In this document: positions 52,197 through 60,300 of the stretch, one piece after another
Layout: each line of letters starts with the position of its first letter
How positions within the stretch are numbered: position 1 is the stretch's first letter
NCBI GenBank assembly: GCA_039962225.1
Contig: JAMPKV010000014.1
Location: 62,001-126,000 of the forward strand
Source of the DNA: Microcoleus sp. AS-A8
GTDB taxonomy: Bacteria; Cyanobacteriota; Cyanobacteriia; Cyanobacteriales; Coleofasciculaceae
Direction: 5' to 3'
DNA length: 64,000 nucleotides
Translations under genes and position numbers: made by a program
Notes under the pieces: generated by a model
What the model was told of the DNA's origin: nothing
The model's input: only the letters and a program-made list of their open reading frames with translations
Databases searched by the model: none

Positions 52197-52904
52197 ATGT
52201 CTCTGTACGATCGCCTAGACCTAACCAGACCGACTCGCAAGCTCAAAATCCCCATTTGGGAACGTATCAATCTCACTAGACCCCCAAAACTCCGTTGTCG
52301 GGGATGTCGTTTGCACATCCAGTCTCAGTGGGAGTATTGTCCTTCCTGTGGACAAACTCTTAGTGAGAAGGATAGCGAGATTCGCCGTTGTATTTGGGTA
52401 GATCTGGCAGGCATAGATGTGGCATCTGAAAATAAAGAAGCGATCATTGGCATCATCATCGATGCTTTCTCCAAAGTCTATGGCGCATTTAGAAGTGTAA
52501 AGGTATTTTTGACCTCAGATCCCCCCGATCCAAAAGAATGGGGAGAGGAATTTACTCATGTCTATATATTCGCTGACGATCAACCCGTTGACTATCTCGG
52601 AATTGCCAGTTTTCAAGCCGGAGTAGTTACAGCTCGTGCTATTGTCCGCCTTGACCAGATATTCCATGCTTCTTACAGCGCGGGTCTTAATGTTAATCAA
52701 TTGTCTAACTTAATTGCAAATACCATCACTCACGAAATCGCGCATACACTGGGGTTGGATCACTCTGCACTACCCACTGATGTGATGCACGATGGACTGG
52801 ATCATGTCATCCATAGCTTAATGCCTCCATCGTTTCATCCGGAGCAAATCAACTCGATGAATAATGCTATTCGTCGCTCTAAATTTAAAAGTTTACCCCT
52901 CTGA
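52197..52904 (+). CDS. Zinc-ribbon metalloprotease with HExxHxxGxxH zincin site
   Basis: 235 residues. The N-terminus has two LTRP-containing repeats (YDRLDLTRPTRKLKIP, WERINLTRPPKLR), a zinc ribbon (CRGC at 34-37, CPSCG at 48-52), and then a metzincin-like catalytic domain with HEIAHTLGLDH (His179, Glu180, His183, His189) and a candidate Met-turn DVMHDG (Met197). It likely cleaves peptide bonds in the cytoplasm, since no signal peptide is seen. It starts 20 bp after the VWA gene and overlaps the convergent TfuA gene by 12 bp. I do not recall a protease of this build as a standard part of Ter operons. Confidence 0.88.
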   Translation: MSLYDRLDLTRPTRKLKIPIWERINLTRPPKLRCRGCRLHIQSQWEYCPSCGQTLSEKDSEIRRCIWVDLAGIDVASENKEAIIGIIIDAFSKVYGAFRSVKVFLTSDPPDPKEWGEEFTHVYIFADDQPVDYLGIASFQAGVVTARAIVRLDQIFHASYSAGLNVNQLSNLIANTITHEIAHTLGLDHSALPTDVMHDGLDHVIHSLMPPSFHPEQINSMNNAIRRSKFKSLPL

Positions 52905-54269
52905 AGCACCCGGATCGACATCCTGCGCTGCCTTCCTCGCTAAATACGATCGCACCAATTCCAACTTCAGCAATTCAAAATCTAGAAAACCCGCTTCCTT
53001 CTCCCAATCATCGCGTAACCTGACCTGACATCCCGTAGAGCGTAAATGCTCTATCATTAACTGCGAGATTGGTACTTTATCAGCATGTTCTTCAATCAAA
53101 TTAGGATAGTACTCTCGAATAATTCCTTCTCTTTCAGCTACAGCATCCGCACACTCTTTATAACGATTCTGCAATCGTAATTCATCCAGTAAAATCTTCG
53201 TATTCCTCTCATTCCCTTTCCGCCTCAGCAGCCAATTCTGTAAATAACGGCATCGAGCCATCTCAAGCATCAACTGATTAAATTCTTCTAGGGTCAAGTC
53301 ATTTTCAGTTAACCAGTTGCTAAACGCTGTCTCCTCAAAAATATTATGCTGACTCCGAAAACGTCGGATTTCTTTATCCACTGCCTCCTGAGATACTTCA
53401 ACACCCAAAATTTCAGCCAAAATCTGCACTAAGGCTCGATTTGCTGCGTGTAAATTGACTTCATCAAAATCAGGAAGATGTAACGCTGCATATCCTGCGA
53501 TATCTCCCAAAGGAACCGTTATATCATTCCGTAAGACTGTGCGATCGCGGTGATAGAGGTTACTAAAAAATTGATTGCGAATCAGGGAAAAATTTGGCTT
53601 GACTTGAGGCGAAGAATCAGGCAAATCTCGTAGCGTTTCTAGGAGTAAAATCGCATCTTGACGCTTGATATCTACATATTTAGTCTTGACAAAAGTCGCC
53701 ATTTCGTCTAACTTTTCTGGCGATATACCTGCCGCCGCTGCTTTGCGGAAGATGGCAGGAAACGTCCGTTCTGGGAAGTAAATCGATTTTGCGATCGCAG
53801 TTAATTGCTCACACACATTACTATTGATAATTCCCTCATCTTTAGCATGGCAGAATGTGGCGCGGACATTCACCATTGGTTCTGAGAGACGGCAATATCC
53901 CGTATCTTCTGGCCCATGAACTGTAACAACTTCATCATCGTCAATTAGCTCCTCACTGGCGTACATTCGGTAAATTTTGCCAACGCCTACCATCCCAAAG
54001 GTATCCGTTTCAGCAGCACGTAAAGCGCCCATACTGCTAGCGCCATATACCGCCACGCCCTGTTCAATGGCGTACAAAATTTCTTTGTGCCATACGGAGG
54101 GTAAACTGAGAAAAACCCCATCAATTAGACCAATAATATCGGGTTTGTATGTGGTTACAGCACTGAGTAAGTCCGATTGCTTTGCCGGAGGAAGATAGAT
54201 AGCATCTAAAATTTCCTTAGCTTCCGCTACGGGGAGTGATGGCCCTAAAAATATGACTATTTTTTTCAT
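52893..54269 (-). CDS. TfuA-like protein with C-terminal extension
   Basis: 458 residues. The first 240 are the TfuA domain (IVIFLGPSLPVAEAKEILDA, DIIGLIDGVFLSLPSVWHKE, GASSMGALRAAET). TfuA proteins assist YcaO enzymes in thioamide formation (thioviridamide-type peptides, methyl-CoM reductase) and trifolitoxin synthesis. The remaining 200 residues are a helical extension (FSNWLTENDLTLEEFNQLML) of unknown role that I do not find in short TfuA proteins. It starts nine bases after YcaO and is certainly in the same operon. It overlaps the Ter-operon protease gene convergently by 12 bp. Confidence 0.9.
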   Translation of the reverse strand: MKKIVIFLGPSLPVAEAKEILDAIYLPPAKQSDLLSAVTTYKPDIIGLIDGVFLSLPSVWHKEILYAIEQGVAVYGASSMGALRAAETDTFGMVGVGKIYRMYASEELIDDDEVVTVHGPEDTGYCRLSEPMVNVRATFCHAKDEGIINSNVCEQLTAIAKSIYFPERTFPAIFRKAAAAGISPEKLDEMATFVKTKYVDIKRQDAILLLETLRDLPDSSPQVKPNFSLIRNQFFSNLYHRDRTVLRNDITVPLGDIAGYAALHLPDFDEVNLHAANRALVQILAEILGVEVSQEAVDKEIRRFRSQHNIFEETAFSNWLTENDLTLEEFNQLMLEMARCRYLQNWLLRRKGNERNTKILLDELRLQNRYKECADAVAEREGIIREYYPNLIEEHADKVPISQLMIEHLRSTGCQVRLRDDWEKEAGFLDFELLKLELVRSYLARKAAQDVDPGASEG

Positions 54270-54278
54270 AATTTAAGC

Positions 54279-55610
54279 TTAAACGGCTCCTCCGGCTGGG
54301 CGATGAGTCTCGGCTACAGGCACACCTTCAGCCTTAGGTTTAACCATAGTGGAAAGCTGACGTTCTGCAAATGCGATCGCACGCTGCTTCGGATTGTAAG
54401 TTGTATGAAAAGATGCTTCTAATCCTGGAACAATTACTCTTACTACAAAAATATTCCAATCAGGTGGACTTAAATCCAATACAATCACCTGATTTAATCC
54501 GGAATTTTTCAGCTTTTTTAGGATAATCTCAATATCTTCCTCAAATGTCGAAGTCGCCTGAGATTTCCGTTCTCTAGCATCTACCGTTGGCGGATTCGAC
54601 TCAATAATACTAGCTTCAGCATCGCGATTTGTCTGTAATCTTAGTACCGTATAGTATTGATGAAAAATGTCATCTCTTGCCCCTGAAATTAGAATTGCGC
54701 GAGTTTGAGCCGCCTCGGTTAAGGCTCTTACCATCGCTACTTCCGGATCGAGATGGGTTCCATAACCATGACTACTCGGTACATTTCCACTGGGGTCATA
54801 AATTTGGGCGCGGTATACAGGAATTTCAGTGTCTACGGTACAATCAAACAGAATTGGAACAACTTGTGCCGCTTCAAATTTTGTCAATAATTCTTGGATT
54901 ATAGGAGATTCAATCGTTTCTAAATGCACCCTCGGCATCCGATATCCTGGTATCCCGTATCCCTTGCGATACGCTTCGAGGTGGCAAGAAATTGCATCTC
55001 GCTCAATCAGTTCAAACAAAGCAGAACTAACCGCTTCTAAAAAATGGTTGCCAGAGGCTAAACCATTGGAACCCATGTCAAAACAGCCTAGATGGGTAAC
55101 CTCTTTTTCCCAAAATCTGTGGTAGTTCATTGAGACGACTTGAACTGGAACCGCCACTTCATTTTGGTTCAGGATATCCCAGCCTAAACACCACTGTTCG
55201 CAGCGATTTACGTTAAAGAGCGAATTTTCCCGTAGCGGTAATTTTTCTAAGGAAATAACTTGATAATTGTCGAAAAGCTGTGTATAGGAAAGATTAATTT
55301 CAGGCAGATTAATTGTTTCAGCACAGTAAAGTTCAATCGACTCCATCGCGGCTGAAACCATGGCGGCTTCTAATGTCGTTCCTTTGCCGGAGGACGTGGA
55401 AACACTATAACTATTTGGGCGTATCGAAATGGTAACCGGAATGCCAATTTTATCTAACCCTGTAATATTGGCAATTCGGGTTAGTCCAAGGGGTTTAAAG
55501 TAGGGTCGAACTCGTTCTAAGGTTTCGCTAGGAGAAGCCGTTCTATGAGTACCATGCCAGTATTGTTTTGTCGCTTGGTAGGCTCGATTTCGGAAGTGGA
55601 TAGCCGTCAT
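54279..55610 (-). CDS. YcaO-domain protein
   Basis: 443 residues with the ATP-binding signatures of YcaO: SSGKGTTLEAAMVSAAMESI, YCAETINLP, FELIERDAISCH and EAAQTRAILISGARDD. YcaO enzymes phosphorylate peptide backbone amides to make azolines, amidines or thioamides. The C-terminus ends VPVAETHRPAGGAV and lacks the PxPxP tail of azoline cyclodehydratases, and the TfuA partner points to thioamidation. The substrate peptide is not obvious. It lies 130 bp downstream of the oxygenase gene and nine bp upstream of TfuA. Confidence 0.92.
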   Translation of the reverse strand: MTAIHFRNRAYQATKQYWHGTHRTASPSETLERVRPYFKPLGLTRIANITGLDKIGIPVTISIRPNSYSVSTSSGKGTTLEAAMVSAAMESIELYCAETINLPEINLSYTQLFDNYQVISLEKLPLRENSLFNVNRCEQWCLGWDILNQNEVAVPVQVVSMNYHRFWEKEVTHLGCFDMGSNGLASGNHFLEAVSSALFELIERDAISCHLEAYRKGYGIPGYRMPRVHLETIESPIIQELLTKFEAAQVVPILFDCTVDTEIPVYRAQIYDPSGNVPSSHGYGTHLDPEVAMVRALTEAAQTRAILISGARDDIFHQYYTVLRLQTNRDAEASIIESNPPTVDARERKSQATSTFEEDIEIILKKLKNSGLNQVIVLDLSPPDWNIFVVRVIVPGLEASFHTTYNPKQRAIAFAERQLSTMVKPKAEGVPVAETHRPAGGAV

Positions 55611-55739
55611 TTGAGGTTGATTTATGAGAGAGGAGCGGTATTTAACAACGCAACATCTAGATTTTGGATGAACCTCTATTTTGAACGTAGGAGATTGCGA
55701 TTACCTAGCCTAAAATCTTTGCCCCCGAAATGGATTGAG

Positions 55740-56396
55740 TCACTTATGAGGAAATGCCGCCTCTCTAAACGTTAGAGACACTCGTCTACTTCTAACAAAT
55801 TCTTGGCCTCTATAAATATCTCGAATGCGAGGCATTACGCCATGTTGCCAAAGATATCTCGCTTCTCTCTTCAAGGCCAGCAAGCTTCCTGGTAATAACA
55901 AAATTTCTCTCTTCTCTTGGGTTTGAAAATGAGTAAATTCCATCACATAGGAGCTTCCCAAGCTGAGAGTGATCAGGGTATCGCCAAAGCAAGTAACACA
56001 GTCAATATGACTCCTCAAACCTTGTCCAGGTTCGTATTCATTGACGGTGGCTTGATCGAGAACGATTTTTGTTAAGCGATCGCCATAGAGGCGATTGGCA
56101 ATTCCCCTCGCCCAATCCGGCAAATCTCCTAAATAGTTACACGCCACAAGAATACCGTTTTGATATTCATATTTATAACCATGTTGTTGAATCCTTCTTG
56201 TGGATTCAACTGACTCTATTGCCCATTCTTGTTCGTCTATCTCCTTGAGCAATTGATTTTGCTCAGGCAGATCAATGTAATTAGGGATATAAGTCAGACC
56301 TGGAATCGTGAGCGCTTCGGCTTCTGGGAAAATATCCAAATCTAATTGGGTCATATCTAGCTGACCATCTATAGCTTTCATCAGAAAGTTTTGCAT
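55740..56396 (-). CDS. AlkB-like 2-oxoglutarate/Fe(II) oxygenase
   Basis: 218 residues. The double-stranded beta-helix motif is complete: His130-x-Asp132 (LRSHIDCVTCFG), distal His185 (LWQHGVMP) and Arg residues of the RxxxxxR end (RSRRVSLTFR). The N-terminal part (GLTYIPNYIDLPEQNQLLKE) matches AlkB-like proteins of the ALKBH4/7 or bacterial peptide-modifying type rather than E. coli AlkB. It could act on nucleic acid or, in this setting, on a peptide. Its ATG overlaps the stop of a 25-codon ORF (TGATG), a classical translational-coupling arrangement. Confidence 0.88.
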   Translation of the reverse strand: MQNFLMKAIDGQLDMTQLDLDIFPEAEALTIPGLTYIPNYIDLPEQNQLLKEIDEQEWAIESVESTRRIQQHGYKYEYQNGILVACNYLGDLPDWARGIANRLYGDRLTKIVLDQATVNEYEPGQGLRSHIDCVTCFGDTLITLSLGSSYVMEFTHFQTQEKREILLLPGSLLALKREARYLWQHGVMPRIRDIYRGQEFVRSRRVSLTFREAAFPHK

Positions 56397-56473
56397 CAGT
56401 AATTTGTCTCAAATTTTCTACGCCATTTCGCTGAAATCTGGTTGAAGCGGGTCAGTTTAGTGCATTGTAACAT
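56396..56473 (-). other. 25-codon ORF translationally coupled to the oxygenase gene
   Basis: An ATG at 56473 opens a frame encoding MLQCTKLTRFNQISAKWRRK plus five residues, whose TGA overlaps the oxygenase ATG as TGATG. It contains one Cys and is basic. It could be a leader for coupling or, speculatively, a peptide substrate of the YcaO-TfuA pair; the ribosome-binding site is weak and chance is possible. Confidence 0.2.
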
Positions 56474-56626
56474 TTCGTAACTCTAGAATGGAGTCGCAAC
56501 TGTTGATGTTTAAAATTTAATACAAACATAAGTAGAGGCAGGAGAGTATCAAAACATATATCCTGATCTGAACGCTACAGTTAAAAATACTTCCTGTTTA
56601 TCATCTGCTTTTGGAGTCGCGTTGCC

Positions 56627-57265
56627 ATGACGAATACCGCTTCTGCCCAAACCGGTAACTTCTGGGGAGTTGATATTACCGCTCCTCACCCTCGACAGGA
56701 TACTGACTTACTCACTCAACTGAACTTTATCCCAGGGTTGAAAGAAATTCTTGTGTTGCGTCAGGTTCATGCTCTAGAACATGCAACCGTCTGGGTTCTG
56801 GGTGAGCGACGTGTCGCTAACATGGGATACTCCACAGCTACCCAGCCGTTAGATAATGACACCTTAGGGGGCTTATCCACTGACCAAGGATTTTATTTGT
56901 ACGGTCAGTTGAACCTGGCTGACCTCAGAAAAGCTGTGCCCCTTGCCTTACAGCGCCTCACCAGTGGAGAATGGGATTTGGCTGTGCATCCGCGCTGCGG
57001 CACGAATCTATCAGTCGGAATGTTTTTAACCGCTGGACTGGCGTTAGGAGCTCATCTTCTCCTGCCGCGAGGCCCCATTGAACAAGTTCTCGGACTCAGT
57101 TTAGCCGCCGTTACGGCGACTCAGCTTACACCGGATGTCGGTAGCCTCGTTCAACGGTACTTGACGACCTCAATCCCGTTTAACTTGGCGATTGAAGACA
57201 TTACGGCAACATCTGATATTTGGGGACGTTCGGCCCATTTTGTCCAAGTCCGTTGGAAAGACTAA
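56627..57265 (+). CDS. Cyanobacterial conserved membrane-associated protein, DUF6391-like
   Basis: 212 residues. Features are LNFIPGLKEILVLRQVHALE, a conserved HALEHATVWVLGE, GLSTDQGFYLYGQLNLADL and, near the C-terminus, two weakly hydrophobic stretches (GMFLTAGLALGAHLLLP, LGLSLAAVTATQL). I associate it with the cyanobacterial family DUF6391; no function is known. The HALEH motif suggests metal binding. It lies upstream of psaE but is separated from it by about 215 bp. Confidence 0.75.
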   Translation: MTNTASAQTGNFWGVDITAPHPRQDTDLLTQLNFIPGLKEILVLRQVHALEHATVWVLGERRVANMGYSTATQPLDNDTLGGLSTDQGFYLYGQLNLADLRKAVPLALQRLTSGEWDLAVHPRCGTNLSVGMFLTAGLALGAHLLLPRGPIEQVLGLSLAAVTATQLTPDVGSLVQRYLTTSIPFNLAIEDITATSDIWGRSAHFVQVRWKD

Positions 57266-57481
57266 CCTGCTTTCTCCTGAAACTGAAGCGCTTTAACCTA
57301 ACGTATCAGGCAGGAGTCTTGTCGCCCTTGAAAGCCATCCGCAGGTACTTTCAATCGGTTTAAGCAAGGTTTAAGGGTCGATTCAGTGGGGCAGCGGTAA
57401 TAAAACTTAAAAACCAGAATAGTCAGACGGCTCTGATCGAGTAGTACTCTGTAAAACTAGAACTCAAGGGAAAAACTCTAT

Positions 57482-57826
57482 ATGGTTCAACGTGGATCTA
57501 AAGTCCGAATACTCAGAAAAGAATCTTTTTGGTTTCAGGATGTGGGTACAGTCGCAACTGTAGACCAAAGTGGAATCCGCTATCCATACATCGTCCGCTT
57601 TAATAACGTCAACTATTCCGGCATCAATACCAATAACTATGCCGAGAATGAACTTCTTGAGGTTGAAGCACCCAAAGCCAAGAAAGTGGGCGACAAGGGA
57701 ACAGGAACACCCCTGAAGGCTGAGGCTCGCAAAACGGGTCAAAGAACCCCACAGCCTGCACCTGAAGCTGGCGGTGGGAGTTCCGTGGTAGAAGGCGGCC
57801 CCAACCAGGGAACTGAGTCTCGTTAA
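57482..57826 (+). CDS. psaE: Photosystem I subunit IV, with long C-terminal extension
   Basis: PsaE is a stromal SH3-like subunit that docks ferredoxin on photosystem I and supports cyclic electron flow. Residues 1 to about 63 are typical ([40 protein letters not shown]). The protein continues for about 50 low-complexity residues ([20 protein letters not shown] and on), making 114 instead of the usual 60-75. The mutM start follows after only three bases, so the two are translated from one mRNA. Confidence 0.95.
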   Translation: MVQRGSKVRILRKESFWFQDVGTVATVDQSGIRYPYIVRFNNVNYSGINTNNYAENELLEVEAPKAKKVGDKGTGTPLKAEARKTGQRTPQPAPEAGGGSSVVEGGPNQGTESR

Positions 57827-57829
57827 GTT

Positions 57830-58789
57830 GTGCCCGAACTGCCTGAAGTTGAAACTGTTTGTCAGGGTCTAAATCAAATGACCCTGAATCAGGAAATTTG
57901 GGGTGGGGATGTGTTGCTGACACGCACCATCGCCTACCCTTTTTCTGTGGGTGAATTTTTAGCACACCTGAAGACTGTGACGATTACCCGTTGGCATCGT
58001 CGCGGTAAGTATTTACTGGCACAATTGGCTCACTCAGACCCCAAATACCAAACAGGAGTCATGAGTCAGGAGGCAACGCCTCAAATTCATCTGAGGGAAA
58101 ACCCGCCCAAAGCCATCATCCACAACCTGAAATCGGCTGATGCGGGTTGGTTGGGGGTTCACTTACGCATGACCGGTCAACTGCTGTGGCTCAATCGCGA
58201 GGAACCTCTACACAAACACACACGAGTGCGATTGTTTTTCCCAAATAACCAGGAGTTACGCTTTGTTGACCAGCGGACGTTTGGTCAGATGTGGTGGGTT
58301 CCGCCCTCTGTGCCCTTAGAAAGTATTATCACAGGATTGAAGCAACTGGGGCCAGAGCCGTTTTCCGAGCAATTTTCCTTGGAATACCTCGCTGGCAAGC
58401 TACGCCATCGCCAGCGCTCAATCAAAGCGGCACTGCTGGATCAAACGCTTGTTGCAGGCGTGGGTAATATCTATGCCGATGAAGCCTTATTCTTAAGCAG
58501 AATCCGACCTGAGACGCTTTGTGCGGATTTGAATGTGGAGCAGATCGAGCGTCTTCGTTCCAGTTTAATTCAGGTGTTGCAAGCGAGTATCCAGGTGGGT
58601 GGCACGACCTTTAGTAACTTTCTCAACGTACAAGGAGTGAATGGGAATTACGGTGGTGTCGCCTGGGTGTATGGTCGCACGGGTCAACACTGTCGTGTTT
58701 GTCATCGCTCCATCGTGCGCCTCAAGGTGGGAGGGCGATCATCTCATTTTTGCCCCAACTGTCAGCAACTCCCATCTGCTAAGGGTTAA
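57830..58789 (+). CDS. mutM: Formamidopyrimidine-DNA glycosylase
   Basis: 319 residues. A bifunctional glycosylase/AP lyase of base-excision repair that removes 8-oxoguanine and formamidopyrimidines. Catalytic Pro1-Glu2 are directly after the GTG start (MPELPEVETV), Lys60 lies in RRGKYLLAQL, and the C-terminal zinc finger (CRVCHRSIVRLKVGGRSSHF, CPNC) is complete. An insertion of about 35 residues (around 69-105) lies before the GVHLRMTGQL strand, longer than in E. coli. Co-transcribed with psaE; this psaE-mutM neighbourhood is known in other cyanobacteria. Confidence 0.95.
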   Translation: MPELPEVETVCQGLNQMTLNQEIWGGDVLLTRTIAYPFSVGEFLAHLKTVTITRWHRRGKYLLAQLAHSDPKYQTGVMSQEATPQIHLRENPPKAIIHNLKSADAGWLGVHLRMTGQLLWLNREEPLHKHTRVRLFFPNNQELRFVDQRTFGQMWWVPPSVPLESIITGLKQLGPEPFSEQFSLEYLAGKLRHRQRSIKAALLDQTLVAGVGNIYADEALFLSRIRPETLCADLNVEQIERLRSSLIQVLQASIQVGGTTFSNFLNVQGVNGNYGGVAWVYGRTGQHCRVCHRSIVRLKVGGRSSHFCPNCQQLPSAKG

Positions 58790-58870
58790 AACTCGTTAAA
58801 AATAGTCTGCTGAAACGTTTTAAAATCTAAGCAACAAAGCGATTTAGTAGCCTAACAAAAATTATCGATT

Positions 58871-59092
58871 ATGGCAGACACAATCAAAAGAGGAGACTTA
58901 GTTCGCGCTATCCGCGAAAAGCTGGAAGGGAGCCTAGAAGCTCAAGCCAGCGATACACGCTTTCCTCCTTATCTGTTTGAAACCAAGGGAGAAGTGATTG
59001 ATATGAAGGGGGACTATGCACTGGTCAAGTTTGGTCAGGTGCCCACTCCGAATATTTGGTTACGGGTCGATCAGTTAGAGCCAATGAAGTGA
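58871..59092 (+). CDS. ndhO: NAD(P)H-quinone oxidoreductase (NDH-1) subunit O
   Basis: 73 residues, a small stromal subunit of the photosynthetic NDH-1 complex. The sequence is characteristic ([59 protein letters not shown]). It is an SH3-like beta protein that can modulate NDH-1 activity. It lies 80 bp after mutM and is followed by a hairpin that probably ends the transcript. Confidence 0.95.
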   Translation: MADTIKRGDLVRAIREKLEGSLEAQASDTRFPPYLFETKGEVIDMKGDYALVKFGQVPTPNIWLRVDQLEPMK

Positions 59093-59137
59093 ACTCAGGT
59101 TTTGAGTCCGGGTCACTAGAGTAGGTGAGCCGTATCT

Positions 59138-59160
59138 ACCAACGCAAGGCGTTGGTTTAT
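59138..59160 (+). terminator. Hairpin after ndhO
   Basis: ACCAACGC (59138-59145) pairs with GCGTTGGT (59149-59156) around AAG, followed by TTAT. It is a compact stem with a short T stretch, so a moderate terminator candidate. Confidence 0.55.
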
Positions 59161-59264
59161 GGACACTGCTCTATATCATTAAGAAAGCCTGTTGAGAATA
59201 AAGGAAGATGTTAGATCGAACCTAAAGTTAAATTGTTTTGATTTGAAATACTAGGGGTTCAATT

Positions 59265-60236
59265 ATGACATCTGTTCCTAATTCCTCAATTTTATGTCAA
59301 AGTCGCCGCGTATCAGTGATTGGCGGCGGTAAAGTAGGGAGTACTCTGGCTCAACGGATTTTTGAGAAAAATCTAGCAGACGTGGTTTTACTCGACATTG
59401 TCGAAGGGATGCCTCAAGGGATTGCCCTGGATTTGATGGAGGCACAGCCCATTGAACGTCATGACCGCCAGATTATTGGTACCAATGACTACGCAGATAC
59501 GGCGGGTTCCGATATTGTGGTGATTACGGCGGGAATTCCACGCAAACCAGGCATGACGCGGGACGATCTGCTGAAGATCAATGCCAAGATTGTGGTAGAA
59601 GCTTCCCAAAAAGCGATCGCGCCATCTCCAAATGCCATCTTCATCCTAGTCTCTAACCCCCTGGATGTCGTAACCTATCTGTCCTGGAAAACGACCGAAC
59701 TTCCCCCTAACCGGGTCATGGGCATGGCAGGCGTTCTCGATTCAGCCCGGTTCCAAACCTTTATTGCGATGGAACTTGGCGTTTCTCCCAGAGATGTTAA
59801 CGCCTTGGTGCTGGGAGGACATGGCGATTTAATGGTTCCCTTGCCTCGCTACTCCACGGTTAACGGTATTCCCATTACTGAACTGATGGATGCTGCCACC
59901 ATTGAACGGTTGGTAGACCGGACTCGCAACGGTGGGGGAGAGATTGTCGGACTCATGAAGACAGGTGGTGCTTATTTTGCCCCAGCATCTTCCGCCTGCT
60001 TAATGGTAGAAGCGATTATTAACAACCAATCGCGGCAGTTACCTGCATCAGCCTACCTGCAAGGCGAATACGGTTTAAATGATATATTCATCGGGGTTCC
60101 CATCCAGTTAGGGTGTCGCGGCGTTGAGAAGGTGTTAGAAATTAACCTCACGGATGCTGAACGCAAGGCTCTCCATACCTCTGCCGAATCGGTTCGCGCC
60201 AATATTCAGCAAGCCTTTACGCTACTTGAGGGTTAG
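59265..60236 (+). CDS. mdh: Malate dehydrogenase (LDH-like type)
   Basis: 323 residues. Converts malate and NAD(P)+ to oxaloacetate. The Rossmann motif SVIGGGKVGSTLAQR, LLDIVEGMPQGIALDLME (NAD-specific Asp), the mobile-loop VITAGIPRKPGMTRDDLL with the substrate Arg, SNPLDVVTYLSWK and the catalytic His in LGGHGDLMVP are all intact. The sequence belongs to the LDH-like tetrameric MDH group common in cyanobacteria. It has a short N-terminal extension (MTSVPNSSILCQSR). Confidence 0.95.
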   Translation: MTSVPNSSILCQSRRVSVIGGGKVGSTLAQRIFEKNLADVVLLDIVEGMPQGIALDLMEAQPIERHDRQIIGTNDYADTAGSDIVVITAGIPRKPGMTRDDLLKINAKIVVEASQKAIAPSPNAIFILVSNPLDVVTYLSWKTTELPPNRVMGMAGVLDSARFQTFIAMELGVSPRDVNALVLGGHGDLMVPLPRYSTVNGIPITELMDAATIERLVDRTRNGGGEIVGLMKTGGAYFAPASSACLMVEAIINNQSRQLPASAYLQGEYGLNDIFIGVPIQLGCRGVEKVLEINLTDAERKALHTSAESVRANIQQAFTLLEG

Positions 60237-60300
60237 GGTCGGGCCAACCGAATACCCCCTAACCTCCTTATATCAGGCGACGGTACATTCAGTACAAGCT

